A DNA stretch of 9,363 nucleotides from Ruminococcus sp. (lineage in GTDB: Bacteria; Bacillota_A; Clostridia; Oscillospirales; Acutalibacteraceae): NCBI GenBank assembly GCA_017481395.1, contig JAFUPE010000011.1:1-9363 (forward strand), written 5' to 3'. Shown here one piece after another: positions 5,649-9,363 of this stretch (within the stretch, counting starts at the first letter, position 1; each line of letters begins with the position of its first letter). The notes under the pieces were generated by a model that saw only the letters and a program-made list of their open reading frames with translations, searched no databases and was not told where the DNA came from. The translations under genes were made by a program, and so were the position numbers.

Positions 5649-5674
5649 CTCGTAAAAACTTTGATTCGGTTTCA
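5649..5674 (-). promoter_or_regulatory. Candidate ECF sigma promoter of the serpin operon
   Basis: On the minus strand TGAAAC (5674-5669) is followed by exactly 16 bp and CGAG (5652-5649). The -35 equals the Bacillus ECF consensus TGAAAC, and the -10 keeps the CG but not the final TA. Transcription would start near 5642, about 35 nt before the sigma start. The shared layout with 654-679 supports the call. Recognition by the local sigma factor is inference. Confidence 0.5.
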
Positions 5675-5688
5675 CATTTTATAAAAAT

Positions 5689-5697
5689 ATTATACCA
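5689..5697 (-). promoter_or_regulatory. Extended -10 promoter upstream of the serpin operon
   Basis: TGG-TATAAT on the minus strand (5697-5689) is an extended -10 with a perfect hexamer. No good -35 is seen at 17 bp (CTTTAG); TTGCTT occurs at 20 bp. It would give basal housekeeping transcription of the sigma operon and lies just beyond the terminator of the preceding gene. Confidence 0.4.
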
Positions 5698-5713
5698 CAG
5701 TTTTAAAAAAACT

Positions 5714-5745
5714 AAAGCAAAAGCGGGCACCACAAGGTGCCCGCT
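5714..5745 (-). terminator. Intrinsic terminator of the cysteine-rich protein gene
   Basis: A perfect 10-bp GC-rich stem (5722-5731 with 5736-5745) and a 4-nt loop begin 6 nt after the stop codon. On the minus strand they are followed by a U-rich tail (TTTGCTTT). This separates the upstream gene from the sigma / anti-sigma / serpin operon. Confidence 0.85.
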
Positions 5746-5751
5746 GAATTC

Positions 5752-6699
5752 TTATTTGTTAAGCTGATAAAGATAATCATTATATGTATAATAATCTTCA
5801 CTCTGCGGGCAAAAGTCCGCACAGCAATCGGTGTAGTTTCGGGAGCGTTTCTCTGTTTCTCTTTCCTTTTCTTCCGAAAACAAATCGCACATATCGTTTT
5901 TGGAGCTAATCTGCAAATCCTTGGTGCAGAAAACCTCACCCTCCTTATTACCATAAGGACACATATTACCAAAGCGGCAAGTTAGACAACACTTTAAAGT
6001 AACATCGTCCGGTAGCTTCTTTTGCAAATCTGCAATAGCGTCAACCCATAAACAGTCCTTACCGCGACCCCATATTTCCTTTCCGTTATATTTAACACCC
6101 GCAGTTACAACCGGGGCTTTCTCAAGCTTACCCTGATAATAGACATCTTCATCGTGACGAATAATATGTAAATCGGTGTTTATATCGCCGTCGGGTGTAG
6201 CAACTGTAATCTTATACTTGTACTGCTTGTGCAACTCATACCATGCTTTTTTCAGATATTCGTCCCACTCAACAATTATTGTGTCACAATTAAAGAATGC
6301 AGTAAAATACGGGTCTTCTCCAAAACCGTCAACATAATACAATCCATCTTCGTAAATTCCGAAATCATACACAGTAATACCGTGATTAAGCTCCTGTAAA
6401 AATGTTTCTTCGGCTTCTTTACTTTCAAGAACAACAGGTTCCTCTGCAGGCTTCCACGCGCCGCTTTCATCTTGCTCGTATTTCACACTCCCCTTGAAAG
6501 AAACCATGCGAAGACCTTTAAATGTAATTTTCGCCTCTTTAATTTGTGTATCCTCATTAAAGGGATTTTGCTCGGCTGATTTATGAATATTAAGAAAGCT
6601 TGCCGACACTACCAAGTCGTTGTTTTCAACACCGATATACTTAAAGTAAGCATCGTGAAACTCAAAATCATCCGTTTTATTTACGGAAATATAATTCAT
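5752..6699 (-). CDS. Uncharacterised protein with a C-terminal cysteine cluster
   Basis: A 315-residue, apparently cytosolic protein with no signal peptide or membrane segment. The N-terminal half looks beta-rich (ITFKGLRMVSFKG near 58-70). The C-terminal part carries CCLTCRFGNMCPYGN (237-251), then Cys at 258, 271, 292, 293 and 297, spaced like metal ligands (C-x2-C-x5-C-x10-C-x12-C from 238). The block is reminiscent of uncharacterised Firmicutes families with a C-x2-C...PYGN motif; I cannot assign a domain with certainty, and zinc binding is inference. The ATG at 6699 has AGGAGG 9 nt upstream. It has its own promoter and terminator, so it is monocistronic and need not share a role with its neighbours. 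An immunity- or sensor-type role is possible but unsupported. Confidence 0.8.
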   Translation of the reverse strand: MNYISVNKTDDFEFHDAYFKYIGVENNDLVVSASFLNIHKSAEQNPFNEDTQIKEAKITFKGLRMVSFKGSVKYEQDESGAWKPAEEPVVLESKEAEETFLQELNHGITVYDFGIYEDGLYYVDGFGEDPYFTAFFNCDTIIVEWDEYLKKAWYELHKQYKYKITVATPDGDINTDLHIIRHDEDVYYQGKLEKAPVVTAGVKYNGKEIWGRGKDCLWVDAIADLQKKLPDDVTLKCCLTCRFGNMCPYGNKEGEVFCTKDLQISSKNDMCDLFSEEKERETEKRSRNYTDCCADFCPQSEDYYTYNDYLYQLNK

Positions 6700-6722
6700 A
6701 ATACCAACCTCCTGTCAAAACC

Positions 6723-6751
6723 ATTCTAACACGCTCGACTCTCCAATGCAA
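6723..6751 (-). promoter_or_regulatory. Probable promoter of the cysteine-rich protein gene
   Basis: On the minus strand TTGCAT (6751-6746), a 17-bp spacer and TAGAAT (6728-6723) make a reasonable sigma-A promoter. The predicted start near 6716 leaves a very short leader that still contains the AGGAGG site before ATG 6699. Confidence 0.45.
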
Positions 6752-6814
6752 TACACAATTTTTGCGTATTTTTTTAAATATCTTACACAAGTTTTGCTTG
6801 TTTTCCTTGCGTAT

Positions 6815-8068
6815 TTACAGCTTAATTTCCTTCGGAAAAGCTTCTTTTCTCATAATCCCCCACATTTTGTCTATGTAAGAGAGGGTATAATAATTTTCAT
6901 AGTAATGATAGTAAAAAGCACCCTTAAGGGTCATTTCATACGTATCGTTTGCCTCGGTAACAAAGCCGAGGATTTTTGCTAATTTAAGCTCTTTGCCATA
7001 CATTTTTCGTAAAGGAACACCGAAGAAAGCCTCAAAATCCTTTTTGCTTACTCTTGTGCTGTAGGCTGTCCAGACCAGATAATAAATCATCCTCTGTCTT
7101 AAGGTAAATCTTATGGTCAGCGAGGTTGGCAGTTTTCCGTGTTCAATTCTTTTGCAGTACTCATCAACAGAAAATGTGTTGATTTTAAATTGCTCTTTCA
7201 TCAAGGTTGTGGCAGAGCAACCAAAGCCTAAAAAGTTATCTCTTGTCATAGAGGAATATCGGGCGGTATTAACGCTGGAAAATGTCCAGATAGAGTCCCT
7301 TGTATAGCCTTTAGAAAGGCAATAGTTTGTGATTTCGTCAAGGAGCATTCTCTTTTCCTTTTTAGGCATAGCTTTTACGTTGCTTTTGGTGAAAGTGAAA
7401 TCTATAAAAGGATAAATGGCGATGTGGTTTGCTCCAATTCTAAAGGCTGTATCTATGTCCTCTTTCAAATCCTCAAAAGACTGATTAGGCAAAGCAAAGA
7501 TAAAATCCATAGAAACCGTCTCGAAATCAATCTCATCAAGTGCTTTTTTAAGAGCAAAAGCATCAACGGTTTTTCTTCCTAAAACACTCTGGAATTTCTC
7601 TTGAAAAGACTGAATACCAATGCTTATTTTCGTTACTCCGGCGGTTTTTAAAGCAAGCAAAGTAGCGTGCTCAACGTTGTCGGGATGAAGCTCTACGCCA
7701 ATACCCTCAGTAATAACAAAGTACTTTTCAAGTGTCTCTATAATTTCTTTAATCCTGTTTTTGGCAAGAGCAGGCGTACCCCCGCCAAAATAAAGACTGG
7801 TAACGGTTTTCTTTTCTTTATACTGACTGCCCACCATATTAATTTCAGCAATCAGGGCATCAACATATTCGTCGCACAAATCCTTTGAATAAACAGTTTT
7901 GCAGTAGGGGCAGAAGTTGCAAATACTTTTGCAAAAAGGAATATGCACATAAAGCCCTAAGTTTTCGCATTGCGAATAAGGAAGCGTGCTGTCGTATTCG
8001 TTTGTAAATGTAAAAGGCTTTAAAGAACGCGTCAGCCACGCCCTTGTTAGATTGGTAATAAGACTCAT
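6815..8068 (-). CDS. HemW/HemN-like radical SAM protein
   Basis: A 417-residue radical SAM protein of the coproporphyrinogen III oxidase-like (HemN/HemW) superfamily. It has LGLYVHIPFC (37-46), the cluster motif C46-x3-C50-x2-C53 with a further Cys56 (CKSICNFCPYCK), the SAM-binding glycine motif YFGGGTP (93-99), the family motif IGIQSF (149-154) and GFGC near 281-284. These predict a 4Fe-4S cluster and SAM cleavage to a 5'-deoxyadenosyl radical. HemN proper has CX3CX2CXC and HemW usually ends the motif with an aromatic residue, so the CX3CX2CX2C form is distinct and neither enzyme can be assumed. The C-terminus is unusually Tyr-rich (FYYHYYENYYTLSYIDKMWG). It starts 8 nt after the upstream radical SAM gene with no clear Shine-Dalgarno, implying coupled translation. 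The substrate is unknown. Confidence 0.88.
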   Translation of the reverse strand: MSLITNLTRAWLTRSLKPFTFTNEYDSTLPYSQCENLGLYVHIPFCKSICNFCPYCKTVYSKDLCDEYVDALIAEINMVGSQYKEKKTVTSLYFGGGTPALAKNRIKEIIETLEKYFVITEGIGVELHPDNVEHATLLALKTAGVTKISIGIQSFQEKFQSVLGRKTVDAFALKKALDEIDFETVSMDFIFALPNQSFEDLKEDIDTAFRIGANHIAIYPFIDFTFTKSNVKAMPKKEKRMLLDEITNYCLSKGYTRDSIWTFSSVNTARYSSMTRDNFLGFGCSATTLMKEQFKINTFSVDEYCKRIEHGKLPTSLTIRFTLRQRMIYYLVWTAYSTRVSKKDFEAFFGVPLRKMYGKELKLAKILGFVTEANDTYEMTLKGAFYYHYYENYYTLSYIDKMWGIMRKEAFPKEIKL

Positions 8069-8076
8069 AATTTCAA

Positions 8077-8979
8077 CTAAATATACTTTAAATACGTTCT
8101 GAGCATTTCAAAAATAATCTTAATATTTCCTCTGAAAATCAAGGTGTATTCTGCCACAAAAAAGTAACCGCATTGCTCACACAAACCTTGCTCCTCAACA
8201 CACCTTCCGCAGGTGGAAATTTTGCCGTTTTCTATAACCACACATTGGTAGCAGGGCGTGGGAAAAGTGTTATTTATAAGATGCTTAAAGGCACTTTTCA
8301 GATTAAAAACAGGTGCACCCTCTTTTATCATTTCATCAATAACATCACAGCAAGCCGCCTTTTCCTCTTTTGCAAGAGCTAATTCTCGGGTATCAGGGTA
8401 AGGTGTGTGAAAATTAAAGGATACTGCCCTGATATTTTTAGTATCACGAGCCGTTCGGCACACGTGTGCAACGGTGTCCTTATTGATTTTATTTATTGCC
8501 ATATAAAGGCATATATTGTCAGAGGTGGCGTTACGTATATTTTCCATAATAACGTCATAGGTGTTGCCGCGGATTATATTATGACGCTCTTTGTCACCAT
8601 CAAGACTAAGTAAAATCAGGTCTGCCTCGGGTAAATCAATAGGAAACGTACCATTGGTAACGGTGTTTACAATTAAAAAGCCCATTTCCTTTGCCTCAAT
8701 GACCAAATCCCTGAGATTCACTGAACCATCACGCCACATAAAGGTTTCGCCGCCGCAAAAGAAAAGAATGCGTACACCCATATCGTAAAGAATCTGCATC
8801 TCTTCTTTTATCTGTGAATAAGGATGAATAACTGCGGTAATATTATTTACCGAGCAGTGCTTGCATTTAAGGTTACATTTATCGGTTAAGATAACAGTGC
8901 CCAGTATCGGCTTCTTTTGTCTGAATAAAACCGTCTTTACCCCAAAGCCTGCAAAATATAAAAACGTCGATAATCGCAT
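8077..8979 (-). CDS. Radical SAM protein with SPASM-like cysteine tail
   Basis: A 300-residue radical SAM enzyme. The canonical CX3CX2C is at C35, C39, C42 (DKCNLKCKHCSVNN), followed by FFCGGETF (73-80, GGE SAM motif) and LILLSLDG. The C-terminal region has three CxxC pairs (C243/246, C257/260, C267/270; CYQC, CGRC, CEQC), like SPASM/twitch auxiliary cluster regions in MoaA/PqqE relatives. The ATG at 8979 is preferred over 9021 because the earlier codon lies upstream of a perfect TATAAT (9007-9012) that begins transcription, and AGGTGA lies just before 8979. It heads a two-gene operon with the HemW-like protein. I believe such pairs recur in Clostridia, but no function is known to me. A joint role, perhaps tetrapyrrole or peptide modification, is speculative. 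Confidence 0.9.
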   Translation of the reverse strand: MRLSTFLYFAGFGVKTVLFRQKKPILGTVILTDKCNLKCKHCSVNNITAVIHPYSQIKEEMQILYDMGVRILFFCGGETFMWRDGSVNLRDLVIEAKEMGFLIVNTVTNGTFPIDLPEADLILLSLDGDKERHNIIRGNTYDVIMENIRNATSDNICLYMAINKINKDTVAHVCRTARDTKNIRAVSFNFHTPYPDTRELALAKEEKAACCDVIDEMIKEGAPVFNLKSAFKHLINNTFPTPCYQCVVIENGKISTCGRCVEEQGLCEQCGYFFVAEYTLIFRGNIKIIFEMLRTYLKYI

Positions 8980-9006
8980 ACCCTCACCTACCTTATTTTT
9001 AATTGT

Positions 9007-9035
9007 ATTATAGCATAGCACTTTTGCTTTCTCAA
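9007..9035 (-). promoter_or_regulatory. Promoter of the radical SAM operon
   Basis: On the minus strand TTGAGA (9035-9030), 17 bp and TATAAT (9012-9007), with an extended TGC before the -10, give a near-consensus sigma-A promoter. The start near 9000 leaves about 20 nt of leader before ATG 8979 and rules out the upstream ATG at 9021. Confidence 0.75.
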
Positions 9036-9088
9036 TAATATTGTCGAAAGAGCACGAAGGGTTTTTCTATAAAATTGCCGCTTTGCTA

Positions 9089-9117
9089 TTGACAAACAGA
9101 TTTAGGTGTGTTAAAAT
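9089..9117 (+). promoter_or_regulatory. Promoter of the initiator tRNA gene
   Basis: A perfect TTGACA (9089-9094), a 17-bp spacer and TAAAAT (9112-9117) lie 37 bp before the tRNA. The predicted start is near 9124. It is divergent from the radical SAM promoter. Confidence 0.85.
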
Positions 9118-9154
9118 AACTTACGTTCCTTAAGAGAACGCACAATTTATATAT

Positions 9155-9232
9155 CGCGGAGTAGAGCAGCCTGGTTAGCTCGTCGGGCTCATAACCCGGA
9201 GGTCGTTGGTTCAAATCCTTCCTCCGCAACCA
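9155..9232 (+). tRNA. Initiator tRNA-fMet (CAU anticodon)
   Basis: A cloverleaf with encoded CCA. The acceptor stem is CGCGGAG with CTCCGCA, leaving the C1-A72 mismatch that marks bacterial initiator tRNAs. The anticodon stem carries the GGG/CCC pairs required for P-site binding (TCGGG, loop CTCATAA, CCCGG), and the anticodon is CAT. The D-stem GAGC/GCTC is intact. The T-arm has GG-TTCAAAT-CC, but its stem GTTGG (9205-9209) faces CCTTC (9217-9221), giving two adjacent T-T oppositions, which is unusual. A strong promoter and a terminator flank it, so it is probably expressed. Confidence 0.95.
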
Positions 9233-9240
9233 AATCAGAT

Positions 9241-9287
9241 ACCGCTGTTGATACAATCGTGTCAATAGCGGTTTCGTCGTTTTATCG
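9241..9287 (+). terminator. Intrinsic terminator of the tRNA gene
   Basis: A 14-bp stem (9241-9254 with 9259-9272, including two G-U pairs) closed by loop AATC is followed by a T-rich tail TTCGTCGTTTTA. It starts 8 nt after the tRNA CCA end. Confidence 0.8.
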
Positions 9288-9348
9288 TTAAATTTTAGCA
9301 AAAACCCAAGTAAATAAGCAGAGAATAAAAAACAAGCGTTGCAGTTTG

Positions 9349-9363
9349 AAGGAGTGAATTGAC
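9349..9363 (+). promoter_or_regulatory. Probable ribosome binding site of a gene beyond the window
   Basis: AAGGAG at 9349-9354 is a good Shine-Dalgarno sequence 9 nt from the right edge. A TTG at 9359 is only 4 nt away, so the true start more likely lies just outside. No clear promoter was seen between 9288 and 9348. Confidence 0.35.

Noticed and set aside
6752..6801. Plus-strand hairpin-like stretches with T-runs between the cysteine-rich gene and the radical SAM gene, as a terminator
   Set aside because: The stems are short and imperfect, and the T-runs fall on the strand opposite to the flanking genes, so they would not end those transcripts.
8980..9021. ATG at 9021 as the start of the SPASM-like radical SAM gene
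   Set aside because: It lies upstream of the perfect TATAAT at 9007-9012 that begins the transcript; ATG 8979 has a ribosome binding site.
9086..9301. Minus-strand 71-codon frame containing RRKDLNQRPPGYEPDE
   Set aside because: It is antisense to the initiator tRNA; this type of frame is a familiar false gene call created by tRNA-fMet.

Overview
The window looks like a chromosomal segment of a moderately AT-rich, anaerobic Gram-positive Clostridia member, most likely an Oscillospiraceae/Ruminococcaceae-type gut bacterium. The evidence is a Firmicutes-type RpoB N-terminus, strong AGGAGG-type ribosome binding sites, ECF sigma/anti-sigma pairs typical of this group, two clostridial radical SAM proteins, a bacterial serpin, and short hairpin repeats scattered between genes. 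The taxonomy is inference from protein character; no marker gene is complete.

Layout, left to right. At 1-130 (minus) lies the start of rpoB with its own strong promoter, a leader of about 185 nt and phased A-tracts upstream. The gene-free stretch 131-715 holds this promoter, an opposing consensus plus-strand promoter, several dyads, and an ECF-type promoter just before the first sigma gene. At 716-2240 (plus) is an ECF sigma factor overlapping a single-pass membrane protein, its presumed anti-sigma factor, ended by a strong terminator. The stretch 2311-2582 carries a GTAGGGGCG hairpin repeat and a tandem array of four hairpins, each followed by ATATCGC. From 5608 to 2583 (minus) runs a second ECF sigma factor, a membrane-anchored presumed anti-sigma factor with three repeated extracytoplasmic domains, and a lipoprotein serpin; spacing suggests one operon. 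At 6699-5752 (minus) is a cysteine-rich protein of unknown function with its own promoter and terminator. At 8979-6815 (minus) is a two-gene radical SAM operon. At 9155-9232 (plus) is an initiator tRNA-fMet with its own promoter and terminator, and the window ends at what looks like the ribosome binding site of another plus-strand gene.

How it may work together. The most interesting unit is the sigma / anti-sigma / serpin operon. An ECF pair with a large exported sensor-like region is transcribed together with a surface serpin whose reactive loop has the small, Ala-rich hinge of inhibitory serpins and Ala/Gly near the scissile bond. This suggests an envelope-stress circuit that deploys a protease inhibitor, perhaps against elastase-like proteases. 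A candidate ECF-type promoter (TGAAAC-N16-CGAG) lies in front of the operon, and a related one (TGAACC-N16-CGTA) lies before the other ECF module, consistent with autoregulation of both. These functional links are inference; the gene order, overlaps and motifs are read from the sequence.
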